Assembly: GCF_002291145.1 (NCBI RefSeq)
Contig: NZ_NTGE01000164.1
Span: forward strand, 1-64,000
DNA from: Streptomyces sp. SA15
Lineage (GTDB): Bacteria; Actinomycetota; Actinomycetes; Streptomycetales; Streptomycetaceae
Length of the DNA: 64,000 nucleotides
Direction: 5' to 3'
Shown here: piece by piece, positions 33,054 to 40,687 of the stretch
How positions within the stretch are numbered: position 1 is the first letter of the stretch
Layout: the number at the start of each line of letters is the position of its first letter
Translations under genes and position numbers: made by a program
The notes under the pieces: model-generated
Told to the model about the DNA's origin: nothing
The model's database searches: none
The model's input: the letters and a program-made list of their open reading frames with translations, nothing else

Positions 33054-35729
33054 CTACTCAAGGCCCCGTAGTACCGCCGTCGCCTCCGTCACCAGCCCGT
33101 CCGCCCCGCAGGACCGCGCGAGCGCCAGGCCCCGGTTCAGTTCGGTCACCGAGCGGGAGAGGATGCCGTACTCGACACGGGCCGCCGCGTGTTCGTACTG
33201 GCAGGGCGAGGCCTCCAGGTAGGTGACCGCCTGCGCGGCCAGCCGTACCGCCCGCTGCCCGGTCTCCAGGGCGGCGGCGCAGCGCAGGGCCTCGCCGATG
33301 GCCGTGTCGGTACCGAGGCGTTCGGCGTGCCGGCGGAGGTCGGTGGCGAGCCGGGCGGCGCGTCCCGGGTCCTCAGTGGCGAGGGCGCGGGCGAGGTCGC
33401 CGGCCCAGGGGACCAGCACCGGGTTGTGGTGGCCGCGGACGGCGGCGGCCTTCTCGGCGGCCTCCAGTTCGTTGATGCCGTCCTTGGTGCGGCCGACGGC
33501 GAGCAGGAGGCGGCCGCGCACGGAGCGCGGGTCGGGCAGCACGATGGTGGAGGGGTACGGCGGGGCGAAGCCGTACTGTTCGGATATCGCCCAGGCCTCG
33601 TCGACGTGGCCGCGGGCGAGCAGCGTGTCGACGAGGTTGCACGTCGCCGACCAGTACAGGGGCAGGCCGCGGCCGACGCGCTCGGCGAGGCGCAGCGACT
33701 CGCGCAGGGACGTCTCCGCTTCCCCCAGCCGGCCGCGTCTTCGGTGGCCGAGACCGAGGTAGGCGTGGGCCAGGGCGAGGTGGCCGCCGCTCCAGCCGGC
33801 CGTCTCGTAGGCGCGCAGGGCCTCGGTGTAGAGGCTTTCCGCGCGGTCGAGGCGGTCGGTGTAGGCGTACGAGGCGGCCAGCATCATGAGGAGTTCGACT
33901 CCCCACTCGCTGTCGGTCCAGCCGAGTCCGGGGGCGAGCCTGCCGTTGACGAGGGCGCGGTCGCACAGCTCGACGACCTCCTCGGCGTTCTCGCCGTGGG
34001 TCAGGGCGTCGAAGCCGCGCAGGATGAGCAGGGCGCGCTCGGAGTTGTCCCGGCCGGTGCAGGTGCGGGCGAGTTCGGCGAGCCGCTGAGAGCGTCCCGG
34101 TGAGGTCGCCTCGCCCGCGTGGACGCCCTCCCACATGTACTGCACGGCCTGCAGCCGCATCCGGGTGGGGCCGGGCTCGTGCCGGGCGGCCTCCGCCTCG
34201 ACCGTGCGGACGGCCTCCTCCAGCTGGTCGTTGTGCAGAAGCGCTTGGGAGAGGCGGAAGACGGCGTCGACGCGTTCGGCGCCGTCGAGGCCCGGCATGG
34301 CGAGCGCCATCTGCAGGTGGGCGATGGTCTTGGCGGGCGCGGTGAGCAGGGTGGCACAGCCGAGTTCGTAGAGCACGCGCGCGTGGACCTCGGGCGCCGG
34401 GGGTTCCAGCAGGGCGCGCTCGAGGCAGCGGCGGGCCGCGTCGGGGGCGCCGACGGCGAGGTGTTCGCGGGCGGCCTCGCGCAGCTGCTCGACGAGTTCC
34501 TCGTCGTCGTCCGGGTGGACCTGGAGGAGGTGGCGGGCGGCGGCCGCGGCGCCGAGCCCGGAGTCGGTGACGACCTGGGCGGCGATGCCGTGCATCGCGG
34601 TGCACAGCGCGGGCGGGATGGACTCGTAGACGGCGGTGGCGATCAGCGGGTGGACGAACTCCAGGTCCGTGCCGTCCGCCTGGGTGTTCGCGGGGTCGGG
34701 TGCGGTGAGGATGCGGGCGCTGCGCAGCAGTTCGGCGCAGCGCCGGGCGTCCTCCCGGTCCAGGGTGGCCAGCTTGGCCACCAGGTCGACCGAGATGTCG
34801 TTGCCGAGGATGGCGGCCGCCCAGGCGAACCGGGTGGCGTCGATGCCGAGTTCCTCCAGGCGGGCGACGAGGCCGCCGCCGCGGGCCGCGCGGTTCAGGG
34901 CGCGCAGTTCGCCGGCCGCGCCCTCGGTCGGCTCCAGTTCGCTGTCGCGCACCTTGGCGAGGAGTTCGACGGTCTCGTACGGGTTGCCGGCGGTGACGGC
35001 CCAGACCTCGCGGCAGAACGGACCGTCGGCGTGCTCGCCCAGGGTGGCGCGGGTGAGCCCGGCGGTCCCGTCCGGGGTCAGGGCGCTGAGGGTGGTGGCG
35101 GGGCGGCCCGCGGCGGCGGCGACCGCGTCGAGGAGCCGGGCGCTCTCGCCGGACACCTCTCCCGGGCGGCGGGCCACCACGACCAGCACGGACAGCTCGT
35201 CGAGGCGTTCGGCGAACGCGGCGAGCCAGCGCAGGGTCTCCTGGTCGGCCCAGTGGGCGTCGTCGATGAGCAGCACGAGCGGCCAGTCGCGCCGGGCCAG
35301 CCGGCGTACGGCGGTGACCAGACCGTCGGTGACGCCCTGCGGGTCGGCCCGCCGCTCACCGGGTTCGGCGATGCCGAGGGCGGGGCCGGCGATGTCGTAC
35401 CAGTCGCCGAGGTACTCGCGGACCTCCTCGGGCAGCAGCGACAGGAGGGCGGGTTGCAGGAGCTGTCGTACGACGTGGAAGGGGACGGACCTGAGGGTCT
35501 GGCCGCCGCGGGCCGACCACACCGCGCAGCCGCGCTGTTCGGCGATGCGGCGGGTCTCGGCCAGCAGGGCGGTCTTGCCGAAGCCCGCCTCGCCGCGGAT
35601 CATCAGCAGGCCGCCCGAGGAGGTGCCGTCCGCGCACAGGGTGTCGACCGCCCGGACGACGGCGGCGACTTCCTCGTCGCGCTCCCACAGCGAGGCCGAG
35701 GCGGCCCCCGTGGGCCGTGCCTCCGTCAT
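33054..35729 (-). CDS. Large AAA-ATPase / LuxR-LAL-like regulator lacking the C-terminal HTH
   Basis: 891 residues from ATG 35729, chosen for the GGGGAGG site 7 nt upstream; an in-frame extension to 35999 reads as non-coding. N-terminal NTPase: Walker A IRGEAGFGKTALLAET, Walker B VLLIDDAHWADQETLRWLA. A TPR-like helical region (about 450-880) follows, with AHAYLGLGHRRRGRLGEAETSLRES. LAL regulators normally end in a LuxR HTH of about 65 residues, but this protein stops at VLRGLE with no HTH. It could be a signal-transducing STAND-type ATPase, or a regulator that has lost DNA binding. Convergent with the SDR, 9 nt between stops. Confidence 0.83.
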   Translation of the reverse strand: MTEARPTGAASASLWERDEEVAAVVRAVDTLCADGTSSGGLLMIRGEAGFGKTALLAETRRIAEQRGCAVWSARGGQTLRSVPFHVVRQLLQPALLSLLPEEVREYLGDWYDIAGPALGIAEPGERRADPQGVTDGLVTAVRRLARRDWPLVLLIDDAHWADQETLRWLAAFAERLDELSVLVVVARRPGEVSGESARLLDAVAAAAGRPATTLSALTPDGTAGLTRATLGEHADGPFCREVWAVTAGNPYETVELLAKVRDSELEPTEGAAGELRALNRAARGGGLVARLEELGIDATRFAWAAAILGNDISVDLVAKLATLDREDARRCAELLRSARILTAPDPANTQADGTDLEFVHPLIATAVYESIPPALCTAMHGIAAQVVTDSGLGAAAAARHLLQVHPDDDEELVEQLREAAREHLAVGAPDAARRCLERALLEPPAPEVHARVLYELGCATLLTAPAKTIAHLQMALAMPGLDGAERVDAVFRLSQALLHNDQLEEAVRTVEAEAARHEPGPTRMRLQAVQYMWEGVHAGEATSPGRSQRLAELARTCTGRDNSERALLILRGFDALTHGENAEEVVELCDRALVNGRLAPGLGWTDSEWGVELLMMLAASYAYTDRLDRAESLYTEALRAYETAGWSGGHLALAHAYLGLGHRRRGRLGEAETSLRESLRLAERVGRGLPLYWSATCNLVDTLLARGHVDEAWAISEQYGFAPPYPSTIVLPDPRSVRGRLLLAVGRTKDGINELEAAEKAAAVRGHHNPVLVPWAGDLARALATEDPGRAARLATDLRRHAERLGTDTAIGEALRCAAALETGQRAVRLAAQAVTYLEASPCQYEHAAARVEYGILSRSVTELNRGLALARSCGADGLVTEATAVLRGLE

Positions 35730-36032
35730 CCCGCTACCTCCCCACGTCGCCCGAATGACGTACAGACCTTGAGCGTAGCCGCCCGGCTGTCGAGGCGGAG
35801 GGCGGTCCGGGCACCTGTTGCCATGACGGGTGACGTGGGGTACGGGAGGGCGACGCGTCCTGCCCGTGACCAGCGGACGGAAGGCTTGACCAGCAGTCAG
35901 AGACGTTCGCACGGCCGCGGCCGGTGCGGCTCGTCCGGGAATGAGCCGAACTCGGCCTTTCTGGACGCACCGGAACGAGCCGATCCGCGTCTCTCTCATC
36001 CGACTTTCAGCGAGGACTCATACGGTGGGGCC
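35730..36032. other. Intergenic region between the AAA-ATPase and DUF2510 genes
   Basis: 303 nt between divergent genes. It holds the GGGGAGG ribosome site of the ATPase gene (35737-35743 on the complement). Promoters for both genes must be here, but I see no consensus -35/-10 pair, no strong palindrome and no credible small gene. Confidence 0.5.
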
Positions 36033-37034
36033 ATGACGCAGGTGACTCCTCCCGGGTGGTATCCCGATCCGGGCCAGACAAGTGACGCTCCTCCCACCGA
36101 GCGCTGGTGGGACGGCAAGGCATGGACGGACCGGACCCGCCCCGCGGGACCGGTCGCCGCATGGGGTCCGCCGGCGCAGTCGCCGGCCGACGGGGTGTAT
36201 CCGGCGCATCCGGGCTATCCGGGCTATCCCGTGCAGCCGCCGGCCGGCCCGCGGCGCGGTCTGCGCACGGGTGTCGCCGCGGGCGTGGCGGTCGTGGTCC
36301 TCGCGTGCATCGGCGTGGGCGTGTACGCGCTGTCCGGCGACGACGGCGGGAGCGACAACACCGCCAACTCCCGGCAGAGTCCGGACGGACAGGGCGGCCC
36401 CTTCGGCGAGGGTCCGGGGGGCTCCGGCGGCTCAGGGGGCTCTGGGGGCTCTGGGGGCTCTGGGGGCCAGTCGCCCTCGCCCGACCAGTCGGAGCCGCCG
36501 AAGATCGAGAGCGGTTCGGTGACCGACGTGGTCGACGGGATCAGCCTCCCCATCCCGGACGGCTGGTACGGCCAGGAGATGCAGGTCGGCGCGCAGGTCT
36601 CGTCGAACGACTCCTACGACTGCCCCGGTGACACCTCCAAGACGTGCACGAAGGGCGGCGGGTACTCGGCCCCGGCCCTGGCGCTCGGCACCGCCGGCAG
36701 CACCGCCGAGGAGGTGGCGAAGGCCGACATCTCGGCCAACGCCGAGGAGTCCTACGGCGGCAAGAGCTATGGCGAGATCACCTCCCACGACGTACTGGCG
36801 TCCAAGGCGGTGACCGTGGCCGGGCAGAAGGGCTACATGGTCCGCTGGAAGGCGGTCACGAGCAAGGGATCCGACGGCTACGTCCAGTCGCTCGCCTTCC
36901 CCTCCCCCGCGAACCCCCAGCAGATGGTCGTCGTCCGCCTCGGCGTCGACGTCGGGGAGACGCAGTCCGTCATCGACGACATCACCAAGGGCATCAAGGT
37001 GTCGACCGGCGGCGGCAACGGACAGGACGTCTGA
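36033..37034 (+). CDS. DUF2510-containing single-pass membrane protein with Gly-Ser linker
   Basis: 333 residues. DUF2510 motif PPGWYPDPGQTSDAPPTERWWDGKAWTDRTRP at residues 6-36, a Pro/Tyr/Gly-rich stretch (HPGYPGYPVQPPAGP), a transmembrane helix near 75-97 (GVAAGVAVVVLACIGVGVYAL), then a (GGS)n run encoded by ggctctggg-type repeats at 36417-36467. The outer domain (about 165-330) contains ISLPIPDGWYG, paired Cys (YDCPGD, KTCTKG) and a VAGQKGYMVRWKAVTSKGSDGYVQSLAFPSP segment, the type seen in envelope sensors. Function unknown. A strong terminator follows. Confidence 0.83.
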   Translation: MTQVTPPGWYPDPGQTSDAPPTERWWDGKAWTDRTRPAGPVAAWGPPAQSPADGVYPAHPGYPGYPVQPPAGPRRGLRTGVAAGVAVVVLACIGVGVYALSGDDGGSDNTANSRQSPDGQGGPFGEGPGGSGGSGGSGGSGGSGGQSPSPDQSEPPKIESGSVTDVVDGISLPIPDGWYGQEMQVGAQVSSNDSYDCPGDTSKTCTKGGGYSAPALALGTAGSTAEEVAKADISANAEESYGGKSYGEITSHDVLASKAVTVAGQKGYMVRWKAVTSKGSDGYVQSLAFPSPANPQQMVVVRLGVDVGETQSVIDDITKGIKVSTGGGNGQDV

Positions 37035-37053
37035 CGTCCGTCCCCTCCGCCCC

Positions 37054-37120
37054 GGTGTCCCGGGACACCGGCCGGCCGGGTGGGGCGCCTCTCCGCTCAG
37101 GAGGAACCCCACCCGGCCGG
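37054..37120 (+). terminator. Strong double-hairpin terminator after the DUF2510 gene
   Basis: A 16-bp perfect palindrome GGTGTCCCGGGACACC (37054-37069), then a 14-bp perfect stem CCGGCCGGGTGGGG (37072-37085) / CCCCACCCGGCCGG (37107-37120) with a 21-nt loop. Located 20 nt after the stop and upstream of a convergent gene, so it may work in both directions. No U-run, usual for high-GC actinomycetes. Confidence 0.8.
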
Positions 37121-37219
37121 GGGGTGCGCGCCGCCCCCGTCCCCACGGTGCGGCGCGAGCAGATCGCCGTCCGGTCATCCGGTGGACGGCGACCTGAGAT
37201 GTGACACGGGCTCTCAGTC

Positions 37220-37834
37220 TCAGGTGAGGCCGAGCGACGGCAGCACCGCGGCCTCCACGAAGCGGACCAGGTAGTCCGGGTCGGCGTACTCCCCGTCCAC
37301 GACGGGCCGGGCGCGTACGACGCCGAACATCTGCGCCGGGACGTACTCCAGCGCCGGATGGCCGGCGGCGATCTCACCTCGCTCGACCCCGCGCCGCAGG
37401 ATCTCCCGCAGCGCGGCGATCTCCGGCTCGACGATCGCCTCGCGCAGAGCCCGCGCGAGGTCCTCGTCCTGGGTCAGGGCATGGCCGAGGGCCTGCAGCA
37501 GCTTGGTGTCCGTCGTCGACCACCGGCCCGCGGCCCGCGCGGCTTCCCGCAGATCCTCGGCGAGCGACCCGGTGTCGATACCGTCCAGGCGCGACCGGCG
37601 GCGGGAGCGCAGGGCGGCCACCACGAACTGCGGTTTGGTCTTCCACTGCCGGTAGAGGGTGGACTTGCTGCACCGCGCGCTGGCGGCGACGCCCTCCATG
37701 GTGACGGCTTCGTATCCGCATTCGCGGACCAGTTCGAGCACGGCGTCGAAGATCTCCTGCTCACGCTCCGGCGTGATCTTGGAGCGGCGCGAGGCGGCGA
37801 CCGTCTCCGCTCCGTCCGCGGCCTGCGACGTCAT
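37220..37834 (-). CDS. TetR family transcriptional regulator
   Basis: 204 residues. N-terminal HTH: EREQEIFDAVLELVRECGYEAVTMEGVAASARCSKSTLYRQWKTKPQFVVAAL, matching the TetR pattern with helix 3 SKSTLYRQW. The C-terminal ligand domain (RWSTTDTKLLQALGHALTQDEDLARALREAIVEPEIAALREIL) resembles the TetR_C_11/AcrR type. Divergent from the PAP2/DMT pair, with a near-perfect 42-bp inverted repeat in the 165-nt gap, so it most likely represses itself and that pair. Confidence 0.92.
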   Translation of the reverse strand: MTSQAADGAETVAASRRSKITPEREQEIFDAVLELVRECGYEAVTMEGVAASARCSKSTLYRQWKTKPQFVVAALRSRRRSRLDGIDTGSLAEDLREAARAAGRWSTTDTKLLQALGHALTQDEDLARALREAIVEPEIAALREILRRGVERGEIAAGHPALEYVPAQMFGVVRARPVVDGEYADPDYLVRFVEAAVLPSLGLT

Positions 37835-37922
37835 CGGTTCCGTTCCCCTCGCTCGTGTCCCGCACCCGAGGCGCCTTTATTCCCAGTGTGCGGGGATTCC
37901 AGTGTGTCGTACGTCTATCGAT

Positions 37923-37964
37923 ACGACACTGTACCGAAACAGGACCGTTTCGGTACAGTGTCGT
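37923..37964. promoter_or_regulatory. Long perfect inverted repeat: TetR operator controlling the divergent genes
   Basis: Arms ACGACACTGTACCGAAAC and GTTTCGGTACAGTGTCGT (18 bp, perfect) around a 6-nt spacer. Outside the core, partial arms recur: GTGTCGTACG at about 37904 and CGCTGTCGTATCG at about 37972, giving four half-site-like elements. It lies midway between the divergent TetR and PAP2 starts. Likely bound by two TetR dimers. Confidence 0.85.
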
Positions 37965-37999
37965 TTCGGAACGCTGTCGTATCGAAGAGGGGCCGGGGG

Positions 38000-38806
38000 A
38001 TGAATGCCCGCACTGAGGCTGCAGAAGCGACGCCGGGCGGCACAGCCCGGCCGCCACTCGTCCGTGAGCTCCTGCTCGTCGCAGGGCTCTTCCTCGTCTA
38101 CAAGTTCGGCCGACAGCTGGCGACGGGCCACACCGCCGAGGCCTTCCGCAACGGGCACCGCGTGTGGGACCTGGAACGGGCCGTCGACCTGCCCGGCGAG
38201 GGCTCGGTGCAGTCCCTGCTGCTGCACGGCGACACGCTGGCGCACCTCGCGAACACCTACTACGCGACCGTGCACTTCCCGGCCACCGCGGCCTTCCTGA
38301 TCTGGCTCTACCTGCGGCGCCCGGCGCACTATGTGTGGGCCCGCCGGGTGCTCGCCGCGCTCACCGCCGCCGCCCTGGTGCTGCACCTGCTGTTCCCGCT
38401 GGCCCCGCCGCGCATGCTCGCCGCGACCGGCCTGGTGGACACCGCGCGGGTGTACGGCCCCTCGGTGTACGGCCCGCCGCAGACGGACCAGCTCTCGAAC
38501 CAGTTCGCCGCGATGCCCTCGCTGCACTTCGGCTGGGCGCTGATGCTGGCGATCGGCCTGATCGTGGCCACCCGGTCCCGTTGGCGCTGGCTTTGGTTGC
38601 TGCATCCGCTGCTGACCCTGCTGGTGATCGTCGGGACGGCGAACCACTACTGGCTCGACGCGATCGTGGCCGGCGCCCTGCTCGGCCTCGCGCTCGCGGT
38701 GATCCACCTGCCGCACCGGACGGCGACCACGGCGGGACGGGTGCGGGAGAAGCCGGCCCCGACCACGCCGGCCGAGGAGAACGTCCTGGTCGGAGCGGGC
38801 CGATGA
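38000..38806 (+). CDS. PAP2 superfamily membrane phosphatase / inositolphosphotransferase-like
   Basis: 268 residues from ATG 38000 with GGGGG upstream. About six transmembrane helices. PAP2 phosphatase motifs: AAMPSLHFGWALMLA (the P-S-x-H motif) and GTANHYWLDAIVAGALLG (the last His/Asp motif). The FRNGHRVWDLERAVDLPGEGSVQ segment is typical of actinobacterial AUR1-like members. It probably acts on a lipid phosphate at the membrane. Overlaps the following DMT gene by 4 nt; both likely controlled by the divergent TetR. Confidence 0.87.
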   Translation: MNARTEAAEATPGGTARPPLVRELLLVAGLFLVYKFGRQLATGHTAEAFRNGHRVWDLERAVDLPGEGSVQSLLLHGDTLAHLANTYYATVHFPATAAFLIWLYLRRPAHYVWARRVLAALTAAALVLHLLFPLAPPRMLAATGLVDTARVYGPSVYGPPQTDQLSNQFAAMPSLHFGWALMLAIGLIVATRSRWRWLWLLHPLLTLLVIVGTANHYWLDAIVAGALLGLALAVIHLPHRTATTAGRVREKPAPTTPAEENVLVGAGR

Positions 38807-39768
38807 ACGCCACCCTCCTCGCCGTCGTCCTGTCCCTCTTCTCCGCCGTCGCCTACGCGGCCGCGGCCGTCGCCCAGGAACGCCTGGCCTCCCGCAATCC
38901 CGGCTCGGGGCTGGCGCGGCTGCTGGGCTCGGGCGCCTGGTGGTGGTCGGTCGTGCTCAACGCGTCGGCCGCGCTGCTGCACGTCGTCGCCCTCAAGTAC
39001 GGGCCGCTGACCGTGGTCCAGCCACTGGGCGCGCTCACGCTGGTCGCGGCGGTGCCCCTGGGGGCGCGGGTCGCGGGGCGGCGGGTCAGCGCGGTGGAGT
39101 GGCGAGGCACCGCGTTCACTCTGGTCGGCCTGGCCGCCATCCTCGTCACGGCATCCGGGCCCGCGCCCGAGGACGTGCTGAGCGCGTCCGAGGCGCTGAC
39201 GGTGGCGGCGGTCACGGCCGCGCTGATCGGCGTGCTGGCGCGGCCGGGCGCCCAGCCGGGGCTGAGGCACGCCACCGCGTCCGGTTTCGCCTCCGGTGTC
39301 GCCTCGGCGCTCACCCAGACCGTGACGGTGGCCATGACGGATCGCACCGGTCCGCTGCTCAGCGTGCAGGTGATCGGCGTGGCGCTGCTCGTCGCGGCCT
39401 TCGCGACGGCCGGGCTGCTGCTGTCGCAGACCGCCTACCGAGGTGGCCTCGGCGCCCCGCTCGCCGTGGTGACCCTGGCGAATCCGGTGGCGGCCGCGGT
39501 GATCGGCCTGGCCCTGCTGGGCGAGCGGCTCCAGGGCGGGGCTGCGGGCGTGCTGCTCGCGCTGGCGGGAGCGGGGCTCGCGGCCTGGGGCGTGGTGCTG
39601 CTGAGCCGCACGGCACCCCACGTCGACGAGGACGACGACCATCCCGTGGCCGCCGTACTGGCGCTGGAGCCCGGATCTGCGACGGCAGAGCCGGGGCTGA
39701 TGCCCGGGCGGGCCGAACCGGCGCTGGTGCCCCGGCCGGCTGAGCCGGGGCACCTCACGCCCCTGTGA
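38803..39768 (+). CDS. DMT (EamA-like) family membrane transporter
   Basis: 321 residues from ATG 38803 (ATGA overlap with the PAP2 gene). About nine or ten hydrophobic helices, starting MNATLLAVVLSLFSAVAYAAAAVAQERLA. PLTVVQPLGALTLVAAVPLGAR and the later GAPLAVVTLANPVAAAVIGLALLGERLQGG are the paired EamA-type end-of-domain segments. The last 45 residues are hydrophilic and Pro/Glu/Ala-rich with EDDDHP. Substrate unknown; coupling to a lipid phosphatase suggests an envelope or efflux role. Confidence 0.87.
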   Translation: MNATLLAVVLSLFSAVAYAAAAVAQERLASRNPGSGLARLLGSGAWWWSVVLNASAALLHVVALKYGPLTVVQPLGALTLVAAVPLGARVAGRRVSAVEWRGTAFTLVGLAAILVTASGPAPEDVLSASEALTVAAVTAALIGVLARPGAQPGLRHATASGFASGVASALTQTVTVAMTDRTGPLLSVQVIGVALLVAAFATAGLLLSQTAYRGGLGAPLAVVTLANPVAAAVIGLALLGERLQGGAAGVLLALAGAGLAAWGVVLLSRTAPHVDEDDDHPVAAVLALEPGSATAEPGLMPGRAEPALVPRPAEPGHLTPL

Positions 39769-39783
39769 TGAGAGTCGGCGGGT

Positions 39784-40623
39784 TCAGCCGAGCCCGCGTG
39801 AGTCCTGCTTGAGCGCGGTGTCGACGGTCAGGGCCGTCGCCACGACGAGGCTCAGCAGCGGCTCGGTCAGCTGGTAGTGGATCTGCAGGACGTAGTTGTC
39901 CGCGGTCGTGAACATCGTCTTGGCGAGGCCCTCCCAGGTCTTGGTGATCCGGGCGACCTCGTTCTCGGCGTGGTCGACGATCGCGAAGTTCCACGCCCGC
40001 CAGTTCTCCGCCTTGATCGCGCCGACCTGCTGGCCGTTCACGTTCATCGCGAAGTTGATCTTGCCGATCATGTTCTGCTGAACGATCTCGCCGACCGGCG
40101 AGCCGTCCGGCCGCTGCACGACCACCCGCGACTTGAGGAACTTCGCGGGCCGGGTCAGCACCAGCACCGGCTGTCCGTGAGCGTCGCGGATCTCCAGCTT
40201 GTGCGTCATGAACTGGTCGACGCTTGCGACGAAGCGCAGGGCCTTCTTCAGCGCGCTCTGCCCGACCTGGACGACCGAGCCGAGCTGGTTGCCGTGCTGA
40301 TCCATGACCTTGTACTCGTTGGTCAGCTCGATCAGCTTGGCCTTCTGGTTCACCACCAGCACCGGCTCGGTGAACAGGCTGCCGCCGCCGGGGCCGCCCG
40401 CCGCGACCCCGGCCTGCTGCTGCACCTGCCGCTGCACCCGCGGATCCGGCCCGGCCGGCTGCTGGGGTATCTGCGGCGCGGCCTGGGCCTGCTGGGCGGG
40501 ATTCGCCTGCTGGGCAGGGTTAGTGTGCTCGGTCCACTGCGCGCCGTCCCAGTAGCGGAGCGTCTGGGCCGCTCCGTGCGGATCCGGGTACCAGCCTGCG
40601 GGTGTGTTCGATTGCGTGGTCAC
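39784..40623 (-). CDS. DUF2510 + LURP-one/scramblase-like protein
   Basis: 279 residues. N-terminal DUF2510 (TPAGWYPDPHGAAQTLRYWDGAQWTEHTNP), a Gln/Ala/Pro linker (QQANPAQQAQAAP) and a C-terminal beta-barrel of the scramblase-related/LURP-one family (about 85-275): LFTEPVLVVNQKAKLIELTNEYKVMDQHGNQLG, SRVVVQRPDGSPVGEI, MNVNGQQVGAIKAENWRAWNFAIVDHAENEVARITKTWEG. These proteins often associate with membranes through a tubby-like fold; the role in actinomycetes is unknown. Convergent with the DMT gene, 15 nt apart. Confidence 0.88.
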   Translation of the reverse strand: MTTQSNTPAGWYPDPHGAAQTLRYWDGAQWTEHTNPAQQANPAQQAQAAPQIPQQPAGPDPRVQRQVQQQAGVAAGGPGGGSLFTEPVLVVNQKAKLIELTNEYKVMDQHGNQLGSVVQVGQSALKKALRFVASVDQFMTHKLEIRDAHGQPVLVLTRPAKFLKSRVVVQRPDGSPVGEIVQQNMIGKINFAMNVNGQQVGAIKAENWRAWNFAIVDHAENEVARITKTWEGLAKTMFTTADNYVLQIHYQLTEPLLSLVVATALTVDTALKQDSRGLG

Positions 40624-40687
40624 CGACGCACACTATCCCGGCACCGTCGGTTTTCGGCCTGCCGGGCGAGGCGCCCCGCGTGAGGCT

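Noticed and set aside
33189..37034. Long plus-strand frame extending the DUF2510 gene upstream by 1.9 kb
   Set aside because: The extension is antisense to the AAA-ATPase and has the composition of translated non-coding strand; the DUF2510 motif starts just after ATG 36033.
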